NCBI GenBank assembly: GCA_963855995.1
Contig: OY979718.1
Span: 43,936,059-44,000,058, forward strand
Length of the DNA stretch: 64,000 bases
Origin: Muricea muricata
Taxonomy: Eukaryota > Cnidaria > Anthozoa > Malacalcyonacea > Plexauridae
Reading direction: 5' to 3'
Below are positions 50,601 to 61,500 of this stretch, piece after piece (position 1 is the stretch's first letter; each line of letters opens with the position of its first letter). A program made the translations under genes and the position numbers. The notes beneath the pieces were generated by a model. It was given only the letters and a program-made list of their open reading frames with translations, had not been told where the DNA came from and did no database searches.

Positions 50601-52131
50601 TGGCCACGAACATTCCACGCATGATTCGTGCGGACAGCGTCTGATCTCTATAAATCCGGTTATAACTGAACAAAACCATATGGAGCCACCTTAATTCCAT
50701 ATTAATTAAATTGCCTAAAACTTAAAAGAGACTTCATTTCTGAGATATTTGGGAAAGGGGGTTAAAAAAGGTATGCGGATGTGTGAAGTGTTAATTTTTC
50801 TGTTGATTGAGGAATGAGACACAATGTGAGGGGCATCTTGTTAATCTCTTGGCATCTTGGAAGTTTGACAGTAAGAATGAAAAATTTACCTTTCTTATTC
50901 TTTCAGGTGAAAATTCCAGTCCAAGGGAGAACAAGATGAGAAAAACACCAAACTCACCAAGTGTTTCAATTTGAACCACAGACTAAAAAATTGTTTTATA
51001 AATTCTGTATTAAACCACCTAAGAACAGGGAAAATAACTAACTTAAAATAGAAAACAATTAATAAATGGGGAAACCTGTATTAACACAAGAATCACCCAG
51101 CGCAACCCCCTCCCTCCTTTATTAGCACCACTTCTTCCCTATTGCAGCATGGAATCTCTTTAAGGATACACACTGGTACTGAAGTGTCATTAGTCTTACT
51201 GTACCTGAATAATATTCAAGCCTGGTGGACCCAGGATCATGCCCGCAACAACAAAACCAAACATTGTAGGCATGTGAAATGAATTGCACACCAGTGCAAA
51301 GAGAAATGAAACAATTGTGATACAAATAATATTTTGTATCAAATGTCTGTCTTCATGTGGTAATGTTGGATCATTTGGTTTGGACAAGACATAATGGTTG
51401 CTGCTGGAATCAATCACTGTAGTCATCACATATTTGGTCTGGTCACTCAATAACTCACTGATGTTACTTTTACTATTGTCCAAGATATCACCTTCCTCAT
51501 TTTCATTCACTCTAAGGACAACCTCATAAGCACCACCAGCTTGTTTTGAGTAAGCATTTTCCTCTAAAGAGTTTTCAAGTTTATCTGCTGCAAGAGATAC
51601 ATCACTTAAAACCTCTTCAACATACTTTTGCATTTTGGATGCATGTGAATGAGAGGTGTCATTTTGTTTCTCCTTTTCCTTAATAATGGCATCCAACTCT
51701 TTTTCTGCTTTTACGATCTCGTTGAACAACTCTTGCTCGCGACCAATCTCATTTTGAAAATATACAATCCTCGATTCAATTCCCTCTTTAACATCACGAA
51801 CAGATTTATAGTCCTCTCTAAGCAGTTTGATTAAGAAGTTGAAAGAAGAGAATATTGCAAACTTAGTGTCATTCAATTCCTTCAGAAATAAGTGAAGAGT
51901 TTTGACCTGTGGGTCAAGCAGATCTTTCATTTTGTTTTTATTACCAGCCAAATGACTCAATTGCCATGCAAATCTTTTCTGTATGTCAAATATAGTAGTT
52001 ATCCTTTTGCAAGACGATCTACCATTCCAAGATTTAAAGTCTTTAATTTGGTCAACAATGGGATGAACCACAGATTCAGTAACAACCACAGAGCAAAAAA
52101 GGAAGGTTGTTGTTAAAATATTATATTTCAT
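38610..52131 (-). CDS. TMCO3: TMCO3-type transmembrane and coiled-coil cation/proton antiporter, eleven exons, 704 residues
   Basis: Minus-strand exons: 52131-51205, 50982-50890, 47885-47690, 47621-47442, 46133-46025, 42697-42634, 41824-41735, 41315-41255, 40818-40739, 39688-39542 and 38777-38610. All are GT-AG and every phase agrees. The protein has an N-terminal signal-like segment ([17 protein letters not shown]), then a luminal coiled-coil region (about 90-220) with KEKEKQ and [19 protein letters not shown]2/KefB-type Na+/H+ exchanger domain follows (about 275-690). Landmarks are [48 protein letters not shown]-type [42 protein letters not shown] and [18 protein letters not shown]. Human TMCO3 is 677 residues and matches throughout. 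Role inferred: K+ or Na+/H+ exchange in an internal membrane. It is divergent from CENP-I, with start codons 456 bp apart. Confidence 0.95.
38876..38958 (-). repeat. tRNA-derived SINE head (or tRNA pseudogene) in the last TMCO3 intron
   Basis: On the minus strand a tRNA-like unit shows an A box (TAGCTCGATTGG, plus 38933-38944) and a B box (GGTCGTGGGTTCTATTT, near 38890-38906). The ends TGACC and GGTCA could pair. The anticodon arm does not fold well, so I call it SINE-derived rather than a working tRNA. Confidence 0.6.
43108..43354. mobile_element. 247-bp foldback element with 9-bp flanking repeat (TMCO3 intron 5)
   Basis: Two arms of about 100 bp are nearly perfect inverted copies, sharing GGTCGAAATGTCGAGAGAGC and TCTACTTCACCAAATTTAGC. 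The loop of about 45 bp holds GAGCGCGTAGCGCG and GCCCTTCGGGC. The 9-mer TTGTGGATG lies at both borders (43099-43107, 43355-43363). No ORF. Confidence 0.85.
43827..44303. mobile_element. About 475-bp inverted-repeat element (TMCO3 intron 5)
   Basis: The arms of about 80 bp share AAAGGGAAATNGCAACAAA at the tips and ACAATATATAGAAGTCTATT further in. The right border reads TTAA, the left TTCA, so a degraded TTAA target is possible. The 79-codon ORF at 44312 lies outside and is not supported. Confidence 0.65.
45930..45993 (-). repeat. GTGTTGATATA hairpin repeat, copy 2
   Basis: This is a minus-strand match to the hairpin and flanking block at 15830-15900. It lies in TMCO3 intron 5, about 30 bp past the donor of the exon 46133-46025. 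Confidence 0.55.
48084..48228. mobile_element. 145-bp inverted-repeat element (TMCO3 intron 2)
   Basis: The ends ATAATTGGGGGCGGGGGGCT and a diverged inverse carry G and C runs. Inner arms share ATATTCGTGTTC / GAACACGAATAT. No ORF. Confidence 0.6.
48509..48715 (+). repeat. About 240-bp dispersed repeat, copy 2
   Basis: Blocks CCACTCAGCAGTACAGCATG, TGACTGGTCAGAA and TTGGCAAGAAAATGCAATTG occur in the same order as at 24261-24505. It stands in tandem with copy 3. Confidence 0.7.
48750..48975 (+). repeat. About 240-bp dispersed repeat, copy 3
   Basis: It starts GCCACAGTATAGCGCATAAA, as in copy 1. It ends with a CAACTCGAGTGGTCCTTCTG block also seen in copy 1 (CGACTCGAGTTGCCCT). It is a tandem neighbour of copy 2. 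Confidence 0.7.
49049..50690. mobile_element. 1.64-kb non-autonomous element with TTAA target duplication (TMCO3 intron 2)
   Basis: The tips GGTGGCTCCATATGGTTTT and the inverse are flanked on both sides by TTAA (49045-49048 and 50691-50694). TTAA targets are used by piggyBac and Kolobok elements. No transposase ORF remains. The element is interrupted by a separate foldback at 49627-50016. Confidence 0.82.
49627..50016. mobile_element. 390-bp foldback nested inside the TTAA element
   Basis: The outer arms (AAGAGTAGAGACTACAAAGA and inverse) are about 150 bp and nearly perfect. ACCAGAACA flanks both sides (49618-49626 and 50017-50025). Between the arms a block starting TTCGTCATGGGCGCCATG is present a third time as a direct copy of the left arm, so the structure has three homologous stretches in two orientations. 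Confidence 0.85.
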
Positions 52132-52587
52132 TTCAGCCGGTTACTAAACAATTAGAATACATATTTTCAGCGTGAGCATCATTTGTGATTTTAACAGTTA
52201 TCCAACAAAACATCCCAGGTTATTTCTACTCCATCATCCTTGTGAGTTCTGAGGTGTAAACGTGGCACTGTTCGTGGCATTTCTATAATTTATGTTGTAA
52301 ATAAAACTATGCGAAGAGAATTTTTCATCGCATATTCTATCACATCAAAATGCAAGTTGTTTAATCCTTCTTTAACTCTACGTTCACACTGTAAAAATAT
52401 GCGCACATAAACAAGTATGTTTTAGAAACAAAAACACGTAAACAAAAATAACAAGCCATAATGAAATTTGGTGTTTCCACTTTTTATTTCCAATTACCGG
52501 AAAGTTGTTTTGGCGCGAAAGTTGATTATAGAAAACTGGATTCCAAAATGGTGGCTGTCGCTTATTGACGGCTATATAGTGGAAAAC
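52132..52587. promoter_or_regulatory. Presumed bidirectional promoter between TMCO3 and CENP-I
   Basis: A 456-bp interval separates two start codons pointing away from each other. No TATA box is placed convincingly for either side. It contains no repeat or ORF of note, apart from the shadow extension of CENP-I exon 1. Confidence 0.55.
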
Positions 52588-55500
52588 ATGAATATTGAAG
52601 ATCATAAAGACGAAAATTTCGATGATTTGACGTTAGATGAGTTGGTAGATATTTTAGATAAAGGTACAGTTTATCATTGGCTACAACGAGATAAAATATT
52701 GATTGGACTGTACGTTACGTATGTAGCTATTCAGCTATGAAGGGGCCAGGTCCATATTCACCGGTCTGCAAAGAAGGTCCGAATTCGACGAGATCTCGCG
52801 TGTAAAAGGACACTGGCGGCGTCAGTTGTTTATAAGTATTTATTATATACGTTTTCTATAATTTCTCTGACTAAGTCACGTGCAATGGGTATAAATTAGC
52901 GTGCACAAAGATGAAGAGCAAAAAAACTTGTGCGTGCACTGGACATCTTCTGCAGACTGGCATATTCATATTGCCACAGATAATGTCGAATCGACGTTAT
53001 TTCCTCAACCCACCCACCCCAGATAACATCGAGCATTTATATTCAGTTGTATTTCGATCGCTATAAAGACATGGTTATTGTACACTATTGATGTCATCAT
53101 TGGCGCATCTGAACTTTATAGTAAAAATGGCTCTTTATAAACATGGCAAGTATCAGAGACGAAAAGCAGAATCTCTATACATATAGTATTATATATAAAT
53201 ACAAAAGCTAAAAGGAGATAATGTTGAGAAGTGTACACAAAAACCCACCCACTCATAATGTATCAACATTATCTGTGGCAACATGAATATGGATGTGGCC
53301 CCTAATAGTGTTTACAGTCCATGTAACCATGATATCAATTCATCAAATTGTATATATTTAAGAGTGGAATCGTACACATAGTACAAGGACTTGAGCTACA
53401 GTGTAATTCGAAGTGGGAGGGGAGAGGTCGAGTAGCAAATATGCATGTCTGGGAGGGTAGTCTCTGGGAAATTTTGTAAACTAGAATTGCAATTTCCTAT
53501 AATTTAGGCATCATATTTGCCTGCAGTTCAGTACCTTTGCAGGACTTTGTTTGTTAACTTTGTAATAGCTAACTCATTAGAAATCTTTGTCTGTGGTGAA
53601 AAGTGGGGCCATGCCCTCTCCCCCCCCCCCTAGCTCTGTTGTGCTTTGTACTAAATCAGAACTGGTAGCAATAATTTTTTGTAATACGGTTTTGGTCGAT
53701 GTTGCAGCAGTTCCTAGTTGTGTGCGAGAATTATACAGAAATCACGTTGTTTCCTTATTCATAATTAGTCCTTTTAGTCATGTGTCAGTTAGTGTTTTTG
53801 TCATTGTCATGAATTATATTAAAAAATAACAACCAGAAGGCAAGCAACTTTTGGTCTTTTATGGTGTACAATTAATCAATTATTTTCTTATTTTCTTACA
53901 ATCGATTACCGGTATGCTTAACAATTGTCAGTAATCTGATTATCCCTAAAACCACACGGTGTAATATGGAAATAAGTTAAGTTCTTTTCGGATTAAATGA
54001 ATTCTACGAGGTTGCTTTGGGCAATTTTATGACTTCTAGGTAATGAGAATTGTAGTCAATCACCACAAGGAATGTTTTCTCTCTGAAATCCAGGCGGGCA
54101 ACACCAATTCGGTCCCACGGTCATTCAGGTAGTGGCGATGAGATCAGTGGCTGTCGTCTTTGACTTGCTTTTTTCACTTGACACTCTTCGCATCCACTGA
54201 CTGCATGCTTTATATCTTTGCCAATATCAAACTACCGAACGCCTTCTTTGGCTCCTTCATTGCACTTGGTAATTCCCTGATGACCATGCTGAATTTCTTC
54301 CCGAATTTCCTATTGTCAGGCGCTTTTTCTGATCTCGTCAAGACGAACACCCGATGCTGGCCAAGAACGCGTGACTCCACTAACTTATATTTCAACTTCT
54401 TCAACTGTTCGCTTATCTTCTTTGTCACAACGATCATCTTGATGTAAGTTATTATTCCCCGGATCCGCTGCAGCTCATGGACACGGGTAGGCGCAGGCAT
54501 TTCAACAATAGCTTTCACCTTATTGGGATCAGGACGGACACTCTTCTTGCTGAACTTGGCTCCCAGGAAGGTAATTACGGGCTCTTGCCATACGCACTTC
54601 TTCAGATTCAGCTTAAGACCAGCCTCTTGAATAACGTCAAGGACTTTCCTCAACTTCTTGTCGTGCTCTTTCATAGAACGACCAGCGACTAGAATATCAT
54701 CTTAAGATGTTTCAACTCTGTCAATGTCCTCCAACATTTCTGTCATTCGGCGCTGAAAGATTTCGCTTCCTTACGAGATTCCTAACGGGAGACGTTAAAA
54801 GCAATATCTCCCGTACGGTGTGATGAACGATGTTAGTTTAGTGCTGTTTAATGTGGTAGTAACTCGAAGTAAGTTCAAAATGGGTGAAAACGATGGCACC
54901 GCTTACACTGTAACTTTTTCACCATGTCTTCTAGCGTTGGCAACACTCATATTTCCATCGAACTTCTCCTTTCGACCCTCGAAGATCTACAAAGATCCTT
55001 ACATCTCCGTTTTGTTTTGGGGACCACCACCATCGAAGAGTCCCAGTCAGTGGGCTCGTTTACTTTCCTAATAATACCAGCATCTTCCATCCCTTTTAAC
55101 TCTTGCTTTACTTTTGGCCTGATTGGTATTGGAACTATTCGTATTTGCTAAGCAGTATTTGCTGGTAAAACCATAGGCGGCCCAATTCAGTGTGTAGTTT
55201 CATATAGAGATCAGTAGCGAGCGGTAGCGTATTGTTTTACATACATAATACCGCTCGCTACTGATCTCTGTATGAAACTACACACTGAATTGGGCCGCCT
55301 ATGGTAAAACTGCAACTTTATAATTTACCTGTCAGTGACCAAATAATAGAGAGGTTCAGATTTGATTTCCACTACCGCTACCACTACCTTAGTCAATCTT
55401 TCGGCCAATCAGATGAGCTTGGTCTACCCAACTGACCAATCAGATTGCTAAAAAATCGGGATAACGTAGCAAGCAGCAGTGGTAGTGGAAGTCAAATCTG

Positions 55501-58500
55501 AACCTCTCTAATGCACTTATTTCGCACCCTGATATATTCCAAAAAAATGTATGCAGTGTATTCAGGAATCAGTATTCAATACTAAATACAAATACAGTAT
55601 AGAAGTTCAAGACAAAATAGAATGGTTTGATTACATACAGCATCGAGTTTGAATACATAATGCATATAATTATGGAAAGTAGCCAGAGAAATTGCTTCTA
55701 ATTAAGCTGCTGCCATTGCAGATATAATCCCGCTTCTAATGGACCATTCCCGTATTAGAAAAGCTTTTAAATTCGTAAACAATTTTAGCACAGTTGAAAA
55801 GAGCGTCCTACATTTAGTGAAATTGTGAAGTTTGGTTGTAAAAAGTCGAAAATATAGTAATGTAAAGTTTGCAAATTTTGTACGCTTTTGTATTACGCGG
55901 GAAAAAGCGTTACCACATCTCCACATAGCAGTAACGCTTTTCCGTGCGTAGTACAAAAGTATACAAAATTCGCAAACTTTACAGGACTATATTTTCCACA
56001 TTTTACAATATTTTGCAACCAAACTTGACAATTGTATGAAATTTAGGATGCTCTTTTCGGCTGTGGAATGATCCATTAATTGGGTTGATTTTCTTGTGAA
56101 ACTAGAAGTGGCAGTGCGGAAGAAACCTCCTGCGAGAGCTGATGGCAGTTCAATATTGCTCACCTTGAAAGAAAAAGCAAGTAAAGATGGATTAACTGAT
56201 GAACAAATCACTCGACTTGTACAAATTTCCACAAGCAAAAAGTACAGTACGTACATTTAATTTTGAGTTCAAGGTCCTGCAATTTACCAGCCCACAAATT
56301 TAGACATACAGGCACGACTTCTGTCCCGACAAATATTTGATAGACTAAATTCATTTTAATTAGGATTGACTTTCTTTTTATGAATTATGGTACCCGTTAT
56401 TTGTTTAGTTTTCAGGATTAGTGGCATAAACAACTGTCATAAACAACTAAAAGGCATAAAGGATACTCGTGCGAAAAGTTCTTGAGATGGCAGGAAAGGC
56501 GACAATACGTTTCCTGCTACGATTTCGGTTCACATGATAGTCTATTTACTAGTAAATTTAGAGTTTGTTGCTTGCATTTTAAAATTCAGACAAACTTTGC
56601 TGATCGGCGAAATTTTCATTTTATCGTGAGAGTGATGACTGTCGGTCATCATGATCGGGAACTTTGGGAATGTTATATTTCAAGCCCTGTGCAGCAGTCA
56701 TTTTTATTCTTCCCACCCTTTACACCCGGCCTGACCAGAAACGCCCTGCATAAATCATGATATGTTGGACAAACATAAGGAAAAGGCTTTTTTGCTTTAT
56801 CGAATTATTTGGTGAGAAGGAGAGCACAGATTATTGTGCCTAGCATACATATTGCTCTTGTTTTAGTTGATGCAGTTGTTAACCAGATAATCAAATGTTT
56901 GATTCCACGAGAAAATGTTACTGCAGATTGTGTTATTAATGTTATATCAAAGATGTGCGCTAATGCTATCAGTGTTAACATTCAGGTATTTATCAAATTT
57001 AGAAATGTAACTTTAGAAATCCGGTTGGGGGATTCCAGCCTCTCTTCCCCTTCTCCCAAGACCTTGACCTAAGATCTAAAAGGTAGTAATTTATAAATCT
57101 GTACAAATAAAATGAAAATTTTAAAACATGAATTTCATGCAAGCCTGAAAATATCGGCCAGCAATTCGTCACTCTATCAAAATATCTTGCAGGTGGGTCG
57201 GACATTTCTTAAACTATGTCGGACGGTCGTACCGCTGGTATTAATTGTACCGACGGCAAATGTCGTACAGTTGTACATCGATACAATTAATTTTTGGATT
57301 CAAAATGACTTGCATGTCAAGAGCATGGCCTCCTACGCAGCATCTCTGATGGGATCACTGATCTGAATAAAACTAGATAAAGCACCTTTTGAATTCAGTG
57401 ACCCAATTTTGAAGCCAGAATATCTATAATGAGATGATATACTAAAATGGATCAAAATTTCTGCAAATCAAATCGTTACGTGTAAAAACTGGCCTAATTA
57501 TCAAGCAAATGTCTTTTCTATATAAACTTGACACCGTTTGTAATGGATTCGAGAAGGTTTAAAACACTTGATAATGAACTCTAGGCGGCCATCTTGGACT
57601 ATCCTCATCAGTTATTCACATGGGCAAATTTAAGAGGAAACAGAGATTCTTTGTGAAAAATTTTCATACACGCAATGTTTATCTATTCCCACCGATAACC
57701 TTAAACTGTAAATACCTCTTCTACTACGTCAATAGAACGAATGTAGATTTATGGCCGTTATTGGCTTCATTTGTGCAGAAGTTTTATCCAGTTGTACTTT
57801 TTTCTGGGCCCGACACAGCTAACCCAAGCCGTATACAAAAACATCAATGCGATCAGAGATGCCTGCGGAGGAGGCTACCGAGAACATAAATTCTTCGAAA
57901 AATTATATAAAGTAAAGGTGTAAAAGAATAATCTTACGCCGCTTCGAAAAGCTGCAAAAACATTTTGCTCTTTTCATTCAAATTTCCCAGTTATTTTAAT
58001 CCAGTCAGCCAATCCTGCTCGATTATCGAAGCCTTGATTAATGTGGATGAAGTAACCAGATTATTTGTATATTAATGGTCTGGCATATTATGAAAACATG
58101 GATTTTACAAGTACGTTAAAATATTCGCAAGCTGATGTTGATGGGAGTTCACAATGTAAATCTCCGTAAAGATGAGCTGCTCTTATTTTAACTAGTGCTT
58201 AAAGTCTGGGTTTCTCTAAACCCCAGATGCGTATCAAATGTTACCTAGGCGACCGTCCTGTTGTTCTCTCAGTTTCAAGGGGGTTTGTTCTGGGGTTTTC
58301 ATCCTTCCTCCAAATCAGTTCTTTCGTTTCATGTATTCTTGAGTCGCAACCAATCTCTTGGGACTCACCGAATAATGTTCTTGCCTACGCTGGCTCGTGC
58401 CAACAATTGAACTAATAAAATATTCTTTTGTACTTCACCATCAACATGGCTGACGTGCAAGTCAAGAATACACGATAATATCAACAAAATTAGTGTTGCA

Positions 58501-61500
58501 GTCTTGTCGAGTTCAAATAAATGCTTATAGAATAAGAACTAGATTCAAATCAATGACTTCAACACTACAGTCGATGCCATATTAATTGTCACGTAGGTGT
58601 CATTTCTCAAATGGCTTCTTATGGTGTATGAATGGATCAGTAACAAGGAGACAGTTCATTGTCTATATGGCATGCTATTTCTTTTCTTGGACAATGATGT
58701 ACTGGTAAATATCTAAACTGTTTGCACGTTTAATGCTTTAATTTTATAGGTTAAGCTATAAAGTCCTGGTCAAAAATTGCCCGCCCTCGCCGCCAATACA
58801 ATGTTGAATGTATACGCCAAGTGGTTATGACATGCCAACCATTATGATTGGTGAGAGAGGGAAGGGTGCCTAATATAGTTACAATGCTGACGCTAAAAAT
58901 TTGACCAACTATACTGGAAGTGTCGTCAGTGTTTTACCCAGAATTGTAGGTTCTAGCTTGCAATTTTGTGTAACCAACTCTCAATGAATAAGGCTAAATC
59001 TGGCATTTATCTACGACCCGCGTCGGTCTATAAGAGCATTAACCTGTAACGTAGTATATTTTTCTATTTAGTGTCCTTACATATGTCATTTGTTGTACTC
59101 CATGACTCGAAAGGAGGATGGTACGTTGTAAACTGTTGTGTTCTTTGAAATGCATGCGTGCATTCTCCTATACGTTCATCTCAACAATGTTTATATGATC
59201 AACATATTCTTCGAATTTAAGGTCAAATAGTATGGATATAAAAAGTACCTGATTTTTTGTACAGTGATTAGCGCAATGTGATTTATTTTTGAAAAACACG
59301 ATGCTAGGCCGTGAGGTAACGTGGCCGTGAGGTAAAAATCCATCCCATGCATGGGAACGAATTTGCAGCGTATTAACCTCATAATGACGTCCCAGGTTTT
59401 GTATTTATTTATTTATGTATTTAAGCCTGGTTCACACTTCTAATAATCGAAGATAGCTTCTTCTGGCCAATGTCATTGAGTCAATTTTATACCATTGGAA
59501 AGGCAATCTAATATTTGTCTCATGCTGTAGTTTGTTCACATATTCATTCACATACGCGAAAAGGAGATAATCCCCGATTCTTACGACAAGTGTGAATCAG
59601 ACATGTATATCATGAGTCAATGAACAGAAAATATATCTCATCAGTGTCGTCACTGGACAGTTTTTTGCCTCACTGCTACGGTTTTAAACCATAAAACAGT
59701 CCGCCCATGTTTTTGGAAGTAAACTACGCTACGCATAATCATTGCACAGATAGTTGTATGATTCTGCGCAAAAGCCGGTTCGTGTGCAAAGAATACGCAA
59801 AACGGACTTACCGCCACATTAAATTTCATTAAAACCGAAGACGTTGGAGAAACTGTCTTGATTCTTCACTGAATGCGTTCTCCGGGTGTATTCATTTCAG
59901 TTGTCGAAACATTATAGTGGCGACAATGTAAGAAATATCTTAACACGCGTGAAAATAATGTACGTGCGAGAGAAACTGTATATTCATGCAGCCATGTACA
60001 TGGTATTTATATGTATAGTATAGTGTATAAATATCCTGATTTCTTTTTAGTCAAACCTTTTAGATTAAGAAAGTTATTGGATCTTCTGGGGAAAGTGGTA
60101 AGTCTTTATCTTAAAGATGAACTACTACATCACTTATAATTATTACGCGGGGGAAAACTTCTTTTGAGTGCTGATAAACAGAAAGCAAAAGGCAGCACAG
60201 CTACCGAGTTTACACTCTTGTAATTTTCTTTAAACATTTTGCTACGCCAGATTTCTTTTTGCTACATCCTATAGGTACGTTTGCAGCTCACTTTTTCTGC
60301 GGTGTTCTATTGCATTTGATGTTCAATAGATTTTTGAGATTAAAAAAGCAAAAATCGAATGTAATAAGTGTAACTTCTGGCTGCCAAATACAAGAGTAAA
60401 AAGGGTACCAATGGTATTGGTACAAATGATTACTCGAACTCAACGATCAGATAGCTATAGTCGTGATGTACAATTATTTCTGGCAAATTCATTTCAATGG
60501 TAACAACACAATGGAGGCCCTTGTACAAGTCACGCAACGTGTCATGGTAGCCGTATATAACTGGTTGCAATTGAAAGGCACGATCTATTTCTCTCGTCGT
60601 GTATGTGATCGCTCCAATGAACAATCATAACCAATCATGGTTATTCTTTCTTGTTACGATCACGAATGTTCCGTTATTTTATCCCAGTTTCGAATTCGTG
60701 ATTTCGCGAGTCGTAACATGAAAGAATAACCACAGCCATAGCCACAATCACCTAACATGAAGTATGACAAGAATAATGATGTTTTTCTACACTGGGTTAC
60801 TGGCGGGCTATAGTTTAAATGCATTCTGAGAACACGTTTTGCACATATAAATAGCCCATAAAGAACCGTGCCGGTCAAGAGGCCGATATAGTATGGAAAC
60901 ATGCATGATATAGTATTTAGCATGATATAGTTCTTATCAGAGAAGACGCAAGAATCCCACCGACATTGTGATTGGTGTCTTTTGTTTTTGATTAAGTTAA
61001 GCCAAACAAGGCGTAACTAGTACGCTAATTGAGGGGGGGGGAGGTGGCATATATTCAAAACGAATTTTTATAAGGTTAATTTCGGAAGAAATTAGGAAAG
61101 CATATATATAAATACGAATATATATTAATATGCACCCACTCATTAACACTGTAAAGGCGTTAGTACACTACGTTAAATAACACACTTTATAGTTAATCCT
61201 ATTGCTAAATACTTATATACAACTTGTGAATTAGCAGTGCACAACTGTTGAGTTTAAATCCATTTTTTATCGTTACATGTAGGGACAACAAACTCATCTG
61301 ATAGGCCTTCTGTCTTTGTACAAAGTTCACGCGCCTCACTTGGTCTCCGTCAATATTCCAAAAATTAAAAAGGTACGTATGTCAATATGATGCAAGGCTG
61401 ATGGAATTATACGACATATAATTATCAATTATTGCACGAGGTTGAGACAAATATCGTGATATGTCGGTGGCGAGAAGATCAATTAATTGATCAAATAGTT

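Noticed and set aside
53587-53829. 80-codon plus-strand ORF in CENP-I intron 1
   Set aside because: It starts in a C-run repeat and has no domain. The CENP-I splice phases skip it cleanly.
57112-57366. 84-codon plus-strand ORF between CENP-I exons
   Set aside because: It first looked like the LKCMIP region of CENP-I, but the true match is the exon at 56867-56985, which joins in phase to 58597. This ORF is intronic.
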